Source of the DNA: Candidatus Aegiribacteria sp. MLS_C
GTDB taxonomy: Bacteria; Fermentibacterota; Fermentibacteria; Fermentibacterales; JCC-6
Length of the DNA: 64,000 nucleotides
Assembly (NCBI GenBank): GCA_002030045.1
Contig: LQBI01000024.1
Coordinates: 62,001-126,000, forward strand
Direction: 5' to 3'
Shown here in pieces: positions 52,301-60,575 of the stretch. A model generated the notes under the pieces. The model did no database searches, was not told where the DNA came from, and was given only the letters and a program-made list of their open reading frames with translations. A program made the position numbers and the translations under genes. Position 1 is the stretch's first letter, and each line of letters opens with the position of its first letter.

Positions 52301-53597
52301 CGTCCTCGGCAACAGGGACATGGGGATCGAAGGAAGGACCGTCTGGGTTCCCTGGCTGGGCGACGCCACGCACATGGCCGTGGCGGCAGCCGAGAAGCAC
52401 GGCGTGAGGGCCGAGGTGATGCCGCCCACCACACGTCATTCGGTCACCCTGGGAAGGGCCGTAACCACGGGCAAGGAGTGCTACCCGGCCATAATAACCG
52501 CGGGGAACATGCTCTCGGTACTGCAGGAAAAGGATCCCGATTCCATCGCCTTCTTCATGGGAACAGCCTCGGGGCCATGCCGTTTCGGCCAGTACTGCAG
52601 CTACCACAGGATACTGCTGGACAGGCTGGGATACAGGGGGGTCCCCATCATCACCGCTACTTCGAGCGATTCCTACACCACCGTCAGGGAACTGTCCTCA
52701 ATGGGCTTCCAGATGGACATGCTCAGGGCCGCCGTTGCCGGGGACGTCCTCAGGGCCGCTACCTACAGGATAAGACCCTACGAAGTCACTCGGGGGGAGA
52801 CCGACGGCATCATGCTCAGGAGCCTTGAGGAGCTTTCGAGCGCAATGAGGTCGGGAGAGTCCCTGCCGGCAGTACTGGAGAGGGCGGCGGAGAGGTTCGC
52901 ATCCATTCCCACCGGGGGCCGGCCCAGGCCCCTGGTGCTGATGTTCGGTGAGATCTACGTAAGGAACGATCCCTTCGCCCACTCATTCACGGACAGGAGA
53001 ATAGAGGAACTCGGCGGGGAAGTCCTTCATACACCCCTGATGGAGTGGTTCGAGTACGTTAACTGGTCCTACATATCCCGTTCGAGGGAGAGACTGAGGA
53101 TACTGGACGTAATAAAAGGCTCAGCCAGGATGAGGATCATGGACAGACTCCGGAGGAAGCTCGAAGCGCCCTTCTCGGGACTGCTCTCCGACAGGCCGCA
53201 TGCCGGGCCTGAGGAGATAATGGACGCGGCAACGGAATACATGAAGGAGAACATCGGCGGCGAGGCTATCCTGTCCGTCGGAGCCCCCCTGGCGCTTCAC
53301 AGGAAGGGCGGCATACACGGGGCGGTCAATATCTTCCCGTTCACCTGCCTGCCGGGGACCGTGGTCACGGCCATCAGCAAGAAGATACGCAAGGAGAACA
53401 GGGACCTTCCGTGGCTCAACCTGGCCTTCGACGGCCAGGAGGATACTGACAACGAGGCCAGGCTCCAGGCTTTCATGTACCAGGTCCGCCAGAGCTTCAT
53501 GGCTCTCGGGGAGAAGCAAGAAGAGGGGGAGAGGGTACGCAGGGAGGCAGGGGATGGAATTGACGGTCATCACACTGAACGGAGCAATTCGACATGA
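49365..53597 (+). CDS. Giant acyl-CoA dehydratase activase-related fusion protein
   Basis: A 1410-residue protein. Two BadF/BcrA-type ASKHA ATPase domains stand in tandem: residues 1-270 ('LGIDMGSVSTKVVLLDGD', 'EMGGQDSKLLLF', 'CAAGTGSFLDQQA', 'GRCSVFAKSD') and about 300-570 ('LGIDVGSISTNLVALG', 'EIGGQDSKYISL', 'CAAGTGSFLEEQA', 'ERCTVFMESD'). A short cysteine region 'CSACPNRCEIHRV' (about 587) may bind iron-sulfur. DUF2229 and HgdB-like domains follow (about 650-1380; 'VGIPRALWFWEFFPLFRTFF', 'MGTASGPCRFGQYCSYHRIL', 'NFGCGPDSF'). It resembles activators of 2-hydroxyacyl-CoA dehydratases, but no separate dehydratase genes are present. AAAGGAG precedes the ATG. Confidence 0.88.
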   Translation: MSRSLGIDMGSVSTKVVLLDGDRIQSAMYRRHHGRPVEALMGILSDMEGWRGCRASFTGSASRSAASHAGCSPVNEVVALAGAVPVYCPSVSSVIEMGGQDSKLLLFRSGRNGPVFDDFSMNSVCAAGTGSFLDQQASRLGLEIEELGELALQCPRPPRIAGRCSVFAKSDMIHLQQIGTPVSHIVAGLCFAVARNFKSSIASGRDFRPPVAFVGGVAANSGMTRAFREVLGSEFYDLVIPEHYRFMTAAGAVFTASHGERAVLDGDFLRLLMDSESCDPGQEGPEPLAGHAVEHPGKSMAPEDPEEPVYLGIDVGSISTNLVALGTRSGRLHASEYLMTAGRPLEAVKQGLARLAAKLGAGREVLGLGTTGSGRYMIGDFTGADVIRNEITAQARAAVEIDPEVDTIFEIGGQDSKYISLSGGRVVDFEMNKVCAAGTGSFLEEQAEKLGLDIREFGPMALEAPRPCGLGERCTVFMESDVFSHQAGGASVDNIVAGLSYSIVKNYLHRVVGEKKIGRRIFFQGGTAFNSGVAAAFNSVLSDREVHIPPEHHVTGAIGAALLAREEKLPGPSGFKGFSLADENYTQETFVCSACPNRCEIHRVILQDGRNLFYGGRCEKYETGTGRRRNAGNGRNWFVQRESALLAGYEPEDRGGSPVVGIPRALWFWEFFPLFRTFFTQCGFGVEISGASTSDLIHSGVESVAAETCFPVKLAHGHVIDLLERGVDYIFLPSMIRSFPQGDFSESYNCPYIQASPYVIDAGLGLSSEERVETLTPVLDFSLPGREWTRALVGMAAGMGVDPSTARKAALKAREAHENFREELLSLGRKALSELDPDQPAFVIISRPYNGSDPAVNAELPEKLARLGASVIPTDLLDLPMDRVAAIHGNMYWQYGQRILAAALAIREDPRLNGVYITNFGCGPDSFIQHEVARIMGEKPMLTIEIDEHAADAGVITRCEAFMDSIKGRRDHGTSAFNSVLGNRDMGIEGRTVWVPWLGDATHMAVAAAEKHGVRAEVMPPTTRHSVTLGRAVTTGKECYPAIITAGNMLSVLQEKDPDSIAFFMGTASGPCRFGQYCSYHRILLDRLGYRGVPIITATSSDSYTTVRELSSMGFQMDMLRAAVAGDVLRAATYRIRPYEVTRGETDGIMLRSLEELSSAMRSGESLPAVLERAAERFASIPTGGRPRPLVLMFGEIYVRNDPFAHSFTDRRIEELGGEVLHTPLMEWFEYVNWSYISRSRERLRILDVIKGSARMRIMDRLRRKLEAPFSGLLSDRPHAGPEEIMDAATEYMKENIGGEAILSVGAPLALHRKGGIHGAVNIFPFTCLPGTVVTAISKKIRKENRDLPWLNLAFDGQEDTDNEARLQAFMYQVRQSFMALGEKQEEGERVRREAGDGIDGHHTERSNST

Positions 53598-54904
53598 ACT
53601 CATCGGGAACGCCTGCAGAAGGAAATGAGCTGACGGACGACCTGTTCGACTTCCTCGACTCCTCCCCGACTTCCTCCTTCGCGGTCTACGCCGCCGCAGG
53701 ACGTCTCGAAGCAGCCGGTTTCACCAGGTTGGATGAGAAGGACGGCTGGGACCTGAAGCCTGGCACCAGGTTCTTCGTGGTACGATCCTCATCCTCGGTG
53801 ATAGCGGGAATAACCGGCCGGGAACCGCCCCGGCTCTCAGGTTTCCGCATTGCGGGAGCCCATACCGACTCACCCGGTTTCAGGGTCAAACCGTGCCCCG
53901 AGAGGAAGACGGAGAACATCGGTACGCTTTCCGTGGAGATATACGGAAGTCCCATCATAGCCACGTGGTTCGACAGGGATCTGTCCCTTGCCGGTTCCCT
54001 TGCCTTGCGCGAAGGGAACGCAATAACAAGGCGACCCTTCATGACCAGGGATCCCCTGTTCAGGATGGCGTCCCCCGCTGTCCACATAGACAGGGAGATC
54101 AACAAGGAAGGCTTCAGGGTGGACAGGGAGAGCGGTACGCCGGTGATATACTCCGCTTCCGGCGCCACCTTCGACGACGTCCTCTCAAGAGTGTGCGCCA
54201 TGGCCTCGGTCGACAGGGAGAAGGTGGCGGGCTGGTCCCTGGAGCTCTGGGACCCGCAACCCGCCACGAGGGGCGGCCTGGACGGCGACATGATATTCTC
54301 GGGAAGGCTGGACAACCTGGCCATGTGCCATGCGGCGGTCAGGGCCCTTATCAAGGCGGGACCGGGCAGGACCACCAGTCTTGTTGCGCTTTTCAACAGC
54401 GAGGAGGTGGGGTCTGCGACCCTGAACGGCGCAGGCTCCAATTTCCTGGAAACGGTGACGGAACGCCTTGCGGGCGACAGGGAGAGCTATTTCAGGAGCA
54501 TTCCCCTGAGCGTGCAGGTCTCCGTGGACGGGGCGCACGGTCTGCATCCCAATTACGCCGGAAAGCACGATCCCACGTGCAGACCCCTGGTGAACGGCGG
54601 ACCGGTCATCAAGGTCAACGCCATGGAGAGGTACACATCCAGCGACGTCACTTCGGCATATTTCGCATCCTGCGCCGCCGACTGCGGTGTCGGGGTCCAG
54701 TACTTCGTGAGCAGGAACGACATGCCCTGCGGCAGCACAATAGGTCCTCTCACATCCACGAGGACCGGCATGAGGAGCGTCGACGCGGGTAATCCGATGC
54801 TCTCGATGCATTCCGTCAGGGAGATGTCCGGTCTTTCCGACCACAGCGACATGACGGCCGTCCTCGCCAGGCATCTCGGCGGGGAGATGGAAATAGACGA
54901 CTAG
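53594..54904 (+). CDS. M18-family aspartyl aminopeptidase
   Basis: A 436-residue dinuclear zinc aminopeptidase. Metal ligands appear in order: 'RIAGAHTDSPGFRVKP' (His), 'FSGRLDNLAMCHAAVRAL' (bridging Asp), 'LVALFNSEEVGSATLNGAGSNFL' (catalytic Glu and ligand), and 'LSMHSVREMSGLSDHSDM' (His). It removes acidic N-terminal residues from cytoplasmic peptides. The ATG overlaps the preceding giant gene by 4 nt. Confidence 0.93.
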   Translation: MNSSGTPAEGNELTDDLFDFLDSSPTSSFAVYAAAGRLEAAGFTRLDEKDGWDLKPGTRFFVVRSSSSVIAGITGREPPRLSGFRIAGAHTDSPGFRVKPCPERKTENIGTLSVEIYGSPIIATWFDRDLSLAGSLALREGNAITRRPFMTRDPLFRMASPAVHIDREINKEGFRVDRESGTPVIYSASGATFDDVLSRVCAMASVDREKVAGWSLELWDPQPATRGGLDGDMIFSGRLDNLAMCHAAVRALIKAGPGRTTSLVALFNSEEVGSATLNGAGSNFLETVTERLAGDRESYFRSIPLSVQVSVDGAHGLHPNYAGKHDPTCRPLVNGGPVIKVNAMERYTSSDVTSAYFASCAADCGVGVQYFVSRNDMPCGSTIGPLTSTRTGMRSVDAGNPMLSMHSVREMSGLSDHSDMTAVLARHLGGEMEIDD

Positions 54905-54917
54905 CCCGGTATCGCTC

Positions 54918-55271
54918 TCAGCCGAACTGTACCAGGCAGATGATGTTACCGTCGGGGTCCCTGCAGTAGAGGTAGGTGTTGCCGAAGGCTCTTATCCTGT
55001 CGTGTATGATCCTTCCCCCGGCTTCCTGAACCCTTGCCGCGACCTCCTCTATGGAATCGACGGATATGGCCAGCGATATGTGCCGGTCCATGGGCGAATC
55101 GGAGCTTCTGTATACCGAACAGTTGATCCCGGGACCCTGACCGGAGTCGAGGCGCCATCCGTCAGGCGGGTCCGGGAACTTGGTCACCTTCCAGTCGAAG
55201 GTCCTCCTGTAGAACTCGGTTATCCTGTCCGGTTCATCCGAAGTCATCTTCACGTGTATGATCCTGTTCAT
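54918..55271 (-). CDS. VOC (glyoxalase-fold) family protein
   Basis: A 117-residue single-module VOC protein. Its paired beta-alpha-beta-beta-beta halves are seen as 'IIHVKMTSDEPDRITEFYRRTFDWKV' and 'HISLAISVDSIEEVAARVQEAGGRIIH', ending 'YLYCRDPDGNIICLVQFG', the usual metal-ligand strand. The reaction is unknown. It follows the ABC permease gene by 24 nt on the same strand. Confidence 0.85.
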   Translation of the reverse strand: MNRIIHVKMTSDEPDRITEFYRRTFDWKVTKFPDPPDGWRLDSGQGPGINCSVYRSSDSPMDRHISLAISVDSIEEVAARVQEAGGRIIHDRIRAFGNTYLYCRDPDGNIICLVQFG

Positions 55272-55295
55272 CGGTAGACCCCCTCTCGCCGGATC

Positions 55296-56147
55296 CTAGA
55301 AGTCCATCCGCCTGAACCTCCAGTAGCCCAGCGCCAGCAGGACAAGGCTCCAGAACAGCGCATATGCCAGCTGCAGCGCAGGAACACCGGCAGTCACGCC
55401 GAAGAATGCCAGGTTCTCGGTTATGGCTGCATCGGAAGGTATGATGCCGTAGAGGACGCCCCTGTAGCCCCTGTCGGCGGGGAACAGGAGTATGACTGCC
55501 CTGGTGATGCTCTCGAGCAGTGGAGGTGCCTCGCCCGGGAACATTCTCATGATCTCGTGAAGACCTCCGAAAAGGGAGGAGACAGCCGTCAGGAAGAAGG
55601 CGATGAGCATTGCGGCCACCTTCCTTACCAGGAGTGAAAGGAGTATCACCGCCGACCATACCACGGCCAGCCATGAGAGCATCGATACCGGCACCAGGAG
55701 AAGGTTCCTGGGAGTGAACATGAAGTAGGAACGGGTTATCGCCAGTATGCCACCGAATATGAGCAGCGCCAGGACGAATGAGAGGGCCAGGGGCGCCAGG
55801 CTGGTGAGCGAGTATACCTTCAGCCTGCTCTGCGGCAGTGACAGCCAGAACGGCATCCTTCCCTCGTCTATCTCCTCGGGAAGCATGGTGGAGCCGATGA
55901 CTATCATGAGGGCCGTGATCAGGGTAGCCGCAAGCGGAGCGGATGTTATAACGGCAGCCAGGGCCGCATCAGCAGGTTTCAGCATTTTCGCGGCCTGGAA
56001 TTCCTCTTCACCGCCGTTTCCCGGGATCTCCGCTCCGGCGGCGGCGGATACGCCCCACCAGAACAGGCCCAGGAATACCAGCGTCGCCGCAACGGCGGTC
56101 AGCACTATCTTCCTTCGAAGGAGCTGCTCCAGGCCGTTCAGGAACAT
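55296..56147 (-). CDS. ABC-2 type transporter permease
   Basis: A 283-residue permease with about six helices. The N-terminal 'FLNGLEQLLRRKIVLTAVAATLVFLGLFWWG', the periplasmic acidic loop, and 'GSTMLPEEIDEGRMPFWLSLPQSRLKVYSL' are typical of ABC-2 exporters. It overlaps its ATPase gene by 10 nt. The substrate is unknown. Confidence 0.85.
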   Translation of the reverse strand: MFLNGLEQLLRRKIVLTAVAATLVFLGLFWWGVSAAAGAEIPGNGGEEEFQAAKMLKPADAALAAVITSAPLAATLITALMIVIGSTMLPEEIDEGRMPFWLSLPQSRLKVYSLTSLAPLALSFVLALLIFGGILAITRSYFMFTPRNLLLVPVSMLSWLAVVWSAVILLSLLVRKVAAMLIAFFLTAVSSLFGGLHEIMRMFPGEAPPLLESITRAVILLFPADRGYRGVLYGIIPSDAAITENLAFFGVTAGVPALQLAYALFWSLVLLALGYWRFRRMDF

Positions 56148-57079
56148 TCCCGCTTCCCCTTTCCGCCGTCCTTCTCCATCGCCTCGTCGCCCATGATCCT
56201 CAGGAACACGTCCTCAAGGCTTTCCCTCTTCCTGTTCACGCCTGTGAACCCTATTCCTGTATCAAGCACTGCCCTGACCATGGTCCCGAAATCCGCGCTC
56301 TCATCAAGCTCCACTGCCAGCCCGCGCTGATCCTGACGGCACGAATACCCGGACTCGAAGAGAGCGGCCGACATCCTTTCAGGCTCCCCCGTCTCCACCA
56401 TCACGAGTCCGGTGTGCCTTGAGAGGGAGTCCAGGTCGCCCATGGCCACAAGCCTTCCGCGGCTTATGAATGCCGCGGTGTGGCATACCCTCTCCACATC
56501 TCCAAGGAGATGGGAGTTCAGAAGGACTGTGGAACCCATGCGGGAGAGGTTTCCGATAAGGTTCCTCACCAGGATCCGGCCACCCGGGTCCAGGCCGGAT
56601 GAGGGCTCATCCAGCAGCACCAGGACCGGATCCCCGCAGGTGACCAGTGAAAGGGCCACCCTCTGCCTCTGGCCGCGTGACATCCTGCCCACCGGCCTCC
56701 TCAGGAGTTCCGAGCATTCCAGTTCCGCGCATCTGACCAGGAACTGGTCCATGGATACTTCCCTCCTGACCCTCTCCATCTGCCTGAACAGGACCAGGGG
56801 GGAGGCCCATTGAGGAAAGGTGATGTTCTCAGGAAGGTACCTGACACCGGTCCTGGAAGCCGGGGATGATACAGGTATCCCCTGCATCAGCACCTCTCCG
56901 GAATCCGAACTCACAAGTCCGAGGAGTATCTTCATGAGCGTGGTCTTGCCGGCGCCGTTGGGGCCCAGGAGAGAGAAGGCACTTCCCCTCTCGACCGACA
57001 GGGTAAGCGAGTCCAGTGCCCTGACCCTGCGATAGGATTTCGAGACTTCACGAACCCACAGTATCCCGTTTTTTTCCAA
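56138..57079 (-). CDS. ABC transporter ATPase
   Basis: A 313-residue ATPase. Walker A 'GPNGAGKTTLMKILLGLV', signature 'MSRGQRQRVALSLV', Walker B 'VLVLLDEPSSGLDP' and the switch histidine 'LLNSHLLGDVE' are intact. TTG 57079 is the start (complement CAA), with AAGGAA upstream; the gene begins at a run of A codons. It pairs with the permease at 55.3 kb. Confidence 0.92.
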   Translation of the reverse strand: MEKNGILWVREVSKSYRRVRALDSLTLSVERGSAFSLLGPNGAGKTTLMKILLGLVSSDSGEVLMQGIPVSSPASRTGVRYLPENITFPQWASPLVLFRQMERVRREVSMDQFLVRCAELECSELLRRPVGRMSRGQRQRVALSLVTCGDPVLVLLDEPSSGLDPGGRILVRNLIGNLSRMGSTVLLNSHLLGDVERVCHTAAFISRGRLVAMGDLDSLSRHTGLVMVETGEPERMSAALFESGYSCRQDQRGLAVELDESADFGTMVRAVLDTGIGFTGVNRKRESLEDVFLRIMGDEAMEKDGGKGKRECS

Positions 57080-57141
57080 CTTGCCGTTCCTTTAGTATAT
57101 ATCCTCGTTGACCCGTTCACCCGACCGGAACAGGGAATTTC

Positions 57142-58134
57142 TTGAAATATAGCAAAAAAGCCGCTGGAGCAATCTTCGGAACAGTGATCGGGGTCATCCT
57201 TGCCTGGCTGCTGCTGCGCAGCGCGGCAGGCGAGGGCGGTACTGGAGCAGCGCTGGACGGCATAGCGAGCAGGACCACCGGCGCGGACCCAATGCTGCTG
57301 GCGTGGGCCTTCGCCCTCTTCGTGCTGAGCCAGGTGCTCAGGGCATTGAGATGGATGCTGCTGGGCTTCAGGAGGAACTACCGCTTCGGACTCTCCATGG
57401 CTGTCACCTCCATTCACGTGGGACTGGGCCACCTGCTTCCATTCAGGCTTGCCGACCTGGCATTCGTAGGTCTCTTCCGCCATTACGGCGAGGTCCCGGT
57501 AGGACACGGCACAGCCAGTGTCGTCCTCGCGAAGCTGCTGGATCTCATGGCCATGGGCGTGGTCATAGGTTCGGCGGTCGCTGCAGGTGTGGGGGAGATG
57601 GTACTGGCCGCTGCCGTTCTGGTGGTCACCGGCCTTACAGGAATGGTCTTCCTTTCGCCGGTCCTGAGGTTCATGGCCAAACCCGCCAGGTGGACCCTGT
57701 CCAGATTCCTTCCCGGAGGCAGGACCCACTGGTACGACGACCTCATCGAGGCCTCATCGGTCAGGGGACGGAAAGGCAGGCTGGCCGCCGCCTTTGCGGT
57801 ATCCATACTCGTCTGGGCCGCCAAGCTCTACATGTTCTCGGTACTCCTCGAATCCCTGGGGGTGACCGGAATACCCCAGTGGAAGATATTCCTGGCGAGC
57901 GGAATAACGAACATGATCATGGCGATCCCGGTCCACGGCCTGCTCAGCATAGGCACGACCGAGGCCGGATGGACCGCCGCGTTCGCCATGGTCGGAGTCG
58001 AGGGGAGCATGATCTCCAGCTTCGACGTTGTGGAAGCCGGTTTCAGTGTCCATATACTATGGCTGCTCATGGCGTTGGTGCTTATGATCATGGCACTGCC
58101 TCTGCTGGCCATTGACAGGAGAAGGAACACTTGA
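57142..58134 (+). CDS. Lysylphosphatidylglycerol-synthase-type TM protein (UPF0104)
   Basis: A 330-residue integral membrane protein with about eight helices. 'ALFVLSQVLRALRWMLLGFRRNY', 'GLGHLLPFRLADLAFVGLFRHYG', 'ASVVLAKLLDLMAMGVVI' and 'GLLSIGTTEAGWTAAFAMVG' match the flippase part of MprF and related UPF0104 proteins. It may move lipids or glycolipids across the membrane. TTG 57142 is the start, with AGGGAA upstream. It overlaps the FAD protein gene by TTGA. Confidence 0.85.
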   Translation: MKYSKKAAGAIFGTVIGVILAWLLLRSAAGEGGTGAALDGIASRTTGADPMLLAWAFALFVLSQVLRALRWMLLGFRRNYRFGLSMAVTSIHVGLGHLLPFRLADLAFVGLFRHYGEVPVGHGTASVVLAKLLDLMAMGVVIGSAVAAGVGEMVLAAAVLVVTGLTGMVFLSPVLRFMAKPARWTLSRFLPGGRTHWYDDLIEASSVRGRKGRLAAAFAVSILVWAAKLYMFSVLLESLGVTGIPQWKIFLASGITNMIMAIPVHGLLSIGTTEAGWTAAFAMVGVEGSMISSFDVVEAGFSVHILWLLMALVLMIMALPLLAIDRRRNT

Positions 58135-59462
58135 CCGAACCTGAGGACATGACCCCCGGCGGACCCGTCGTCATCGTGGGCGGCGGCATTGCAGGTCTCA
58201 CCCTTGCCGAGAGGCTGACCGCATCCGGGAAGGACCTCGATGTCACAGTGCTTGAGAGGGAGAGAAAACCCGGAGGCCTGGCAAGGACCTTCAGCAGGGA
58301 CGGGTTCCTCTTCGACATAGGACCCCACAGGTTCCATACGGCCGACCCCTCGGTCAACCTTTACCTTCTTGACGTAATGGGCGCGGACCACGTCAGCATC
58401 AGCCGCTGCAGCAACGTATACATGGCAGGGAAATACCGGAGCTGGCCCCTCACCCTGAGGTCCGTTGCCGGCCTTCCGCTGCCGGTCCTGTTCAGGAGTT
58501 TCCTCGACCTCTTCAGGCAGGGTGAGGAGGATGAGATAAGGACCTTCGCCGACCACGTCATCTCACGTTACGGCAGGAACATCTACGAGTACTTCTTCAG
58601 GGACTACACCGAGAAGTTCACAGGCTGCAGCGCCGGGGAACTCCACTACGACTGGGCAGAGGCGGGGGTCAACCGTGCGGTGATCGACAGGAACGTAAGG
58701 GCCGGCGACCTTTTCTCGCTCCTGAAGGGCATCCTGATCCCGAAACCTGTATCCACCAGGTTCTACTACCCCTCCGAGGGGGGTATCCAGACCTTCTGCG
58801 ACCGTCAGGCGGAACGCATCCGCAGCAGGGGGGGGAGGGTGATCTGCGACTGCCGGGCCACCGGTATCGAAGTCCAGCTGGGAAGGGCCACAGGCGTAAG
58901 GACAGAGAACATGGGCACATTCGATTCGAACATGATCTACTGGTCAGCCCCGGTCTCCATACTCTATCCGGATGCGGGTTTCAGGTTCATGGATACGATC
59001 GTCTGCAACATCGCGCTGGAAAGCGCTAGATCCAACGGATACCAGTGGTGCTACTTCGGTGAAAAGGACCTGGTCTTCAGCAGACTGACCGTACCGAGAC
59101 ACTTCAGGGAGGACATGGTGCCCGAGGGCAGGGACAGCCTGGTGGCCGAGATAACGGTGAGCGACATGGAGATGAGGAGGAACCCGGAGAGCCTTCGGAA
59201 CAGACTGTTCGATGACCTGGCCAGGGTGGACGCCATCGATCCCTCCAAGGTCATCTTCGACGAATGGAGGGTCATTCCGGAAACCTACCCCATTTACGAC
59301 CTTGACTACAGGAACAGGATAGAGGGGCTAGAACTCCCTTCGGGCCTTGAACTCATCGGCAGGTGCGGTTCCTTCTGGTACAACAACATGGATCATTCCA
59401 TAGGCCAGGCTCTCGCCCTTGCCGAAGGTGGTGCGTTCGAGAAGGACTTCTGGAAGACCTGA
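58131..59462 (+). CDS. FAD-dependent amine-oxidase/UDP-galactopyranose-mutase-like protein
   Basis: A 443-residue flavoprotein. The FAD-binding 'VVIVGGGIAGLTLAERL', 'VLERERKPGGLARTF' and 'FLFDIGPHRFHTAD' motifs are clear. 'YEYFFRDYTEKFTGCSAGELHYDWA' and C-terminal 'GLELIGRCGSFWYNNMDHSIGQALALAEG' resemble sequences annotated as protoporphyrinogen-oxidase-like or UDP-galactopyranose mutase-like enzymes. Adjacency to the lipid-flippase-like gene suggests a glycolipid or cell-wall sugar role. The start is TTG 58131 with GGAGAAGGA upstream. Confidence 0.8.
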   Translation: MTEPEDMTPGGPVVIVGGGIAGLTLAERLTASGKDLDVTVLERERKPGGLARTFSRDGFLFDIGPHRFHTADPSVNLYLLDVMGADHVSISRCSNVYMAGKYRSWPLTLRSVAGLPLPVLFRSFLDLFRQGEEDEIRTFADHVISRYGRNIYEYFFRDYTEKFTGCSAGELHYDWAEAGVNRAVIDRNVRAGDLFSLLKGILIPKPVSTRFYYPSEGGIQTFCDRQAERIRSRGGRVICDCRATGIEVQLGRATGVRTENMGTFDSNMIYWSAPVSILYPDAGFRFMDTIVCNIALESARSNGYQWCYFGEKDLVFSRLTVPRHFREDMVPEGRDSLVAEITVSDMEMRRNPESLRNRLFDDLARVDAIDPSKVIFDEWRVIPETYPIYDLDYRNRIEGLELPSGLELIGRCGSFWYNNMDHSIGQALALAEGGAFEKDFWKT

Positions 59463-59540
59463 TTTGAGCGTGGACTCCGTCTCTGGTGCCGCGGTTTCGG
59501 ATCAGGCCAGGTTCTGGATCGGGACGGGAGTGCCGGTGGA

Positions 59541-60305
59541 ATGAACATAGCACTGATGCGCGAGGTCAGCCTGAGCATTTCCGAGTGCGAGATAACCAAC
59601 ATCTCCAGGAAGCCCATCGATCCCGACGAGGCCCGCAGACAGCATGAGGGCCTGGCTCAGGCCCTGAGGGAGCTGGGCTACAAGATACACATGATCCAGG
59701 AGGACAGGTCGCTCCCTGATTCGGCTTTCATAGAGGACACCGCCGTGGTCCTGGAGGAAATAGCCGTCATTACACATCCCGGAGCATCTTCCAGGAGAGG
59801 TGAGACCAAGGCAGTGGCCGAGGCGCTGAGCATATACCGCGACCTTGCCTTCATCGGAGAGTCGGGAACACTTGACGGCGGCGACGTGCTCAGGGTCGGC
59901 CGCACGCTGTACGTCGGGAAGTCATGCAGGAGCAGCGCGGTGGGAATAATCAACCTGAGGGACATCGTAGGGCAGTACGGGTACGATGTGGTTTCCGTGC
60001 CCGTTAACGGATGTCTTCATCTAAAATCCGCAGTAACACTGGTCGGCGAAGGAACCCTGCTGATCAACCCGTCCTGGGTGGATCCCTCCCTGTTCAGCGG
60101 AATGAAGCTTATTCCCGTCGACGCTTCAGAACCCTACGGCGCCAACTCGCTGCTGGTGGACGGGGGGCTGCTCTACTCCATCTCCTACCCAGGCACCAGG
60201 AAGAAGCTGGAGGACATGGGCCTGGAAGTGGTGGCGGTGGACATGACCGAGCTGGCAAAGGCCGAGGCGGACATTTCCTGCTGCTGCATTCCGTTCACCC
60301 TGTGA
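59541..60305 (+). CDS. Amidinotransferase-fold hydrolase (DDAH-like)
   Basis: A 254-residue beta-propeller guanidine-modifying enzyme. 'DSAFIEDTAVVL' has the substrate-binding Asp/Glu, 'GTLDGGDVLRVG' the second acidic site, 'GCLHLKSAVTLVGEGTLLIN' the catalytic histidine, and the C-terminal 'SCCCIPFTL' the catalytic cysteine. It is predicted to hydrolyse dimethylarginine or a related guanidino compound to citrulline. Confidence 0.9.
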   Translation: MNIALMREVSLSISECEITNISRKPIDPDEARRQHEGLAQALRELGYKIHMIQEDRSLPDSAFIEDTAVVLEEIAVITHPGASSRRGETKAVAEALSIYRDLAFIGESGTLDGGDVLRVGRTLYVGKSCRSSAVGIINLRDIVGQYGYDVVSVPVNGCLHLKSAVTLVGEGTLLINPSWVDPSLFSGMKLIPVDASEPYGANSLLVDGGLLYSISYPGTRKKLEDMGLEVVAVDMTELAKAEADISCCCIPFTL

Positions 60306-60363
60306 TCCCGGCTCTTGCCTGAAGGAACGCCATTGGTTATGTAACCCCCTGAAATAACTGGTC

Positions 60364-60500
60364 GCGGGGTGCAGGAAGGCGGTGCGAATCCGCCACGGTA
60401 GCGCCACTGTAACCGGGTACCCAGCCCCATTGTGCCACTGCCGGAATGGCGGGAAGGCGGGGTGGGGGGTCGATCCGGAAGTCAGGATACTGCACCGCGG
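60364..60500 (+). ncRNA. Cobalamin riboswitch aptamer
   Basis: The 5' leader of the TonB receptor gene carries the B12-riboswitch core: GGCGGTGCGAATCCGCC (60378-60394, a closed arm), GCCACTGTAA (60403-60412), a second GCCACTG...GGCGGGAAGGC arm, and the terminal GAAGTCAGGATAC (60478-60490). The P1 helix can be drawn between GTGCAG (60369-60374) and CTGCAC (60490-60495), extended by one or two pairs. The element is expected to lower receptor synthesis when adenosylcobalamin is bound. Confidence 0.93.
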
Positions 60501-60542
60501 CCTGGAACGGAGTCCCCGCTCAAGGGACGAGGTTCCGGTCCC

Positions 60543-60571
60543 GGCCTCCGCGGCCTCTTCCGACGGAGGTC
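60543..60571 (+). promoter_or_regulatory. btuB: Shine-Dalgarno-sequestering hairpin (riboswitch expression platform)
   Basis: CCTCCG (60545-60550) pairs with CGGAGG (60564-60569), with flanking G-C/G-U pairs possible and a 13-nt loop. The second arm is the ribosome-binding site of the receptor gene. Folding would block translation, so control is probably translational; no U-run terminator was seen. Confidence 0.6.
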
Positions 60572-60575
60572 GTTC

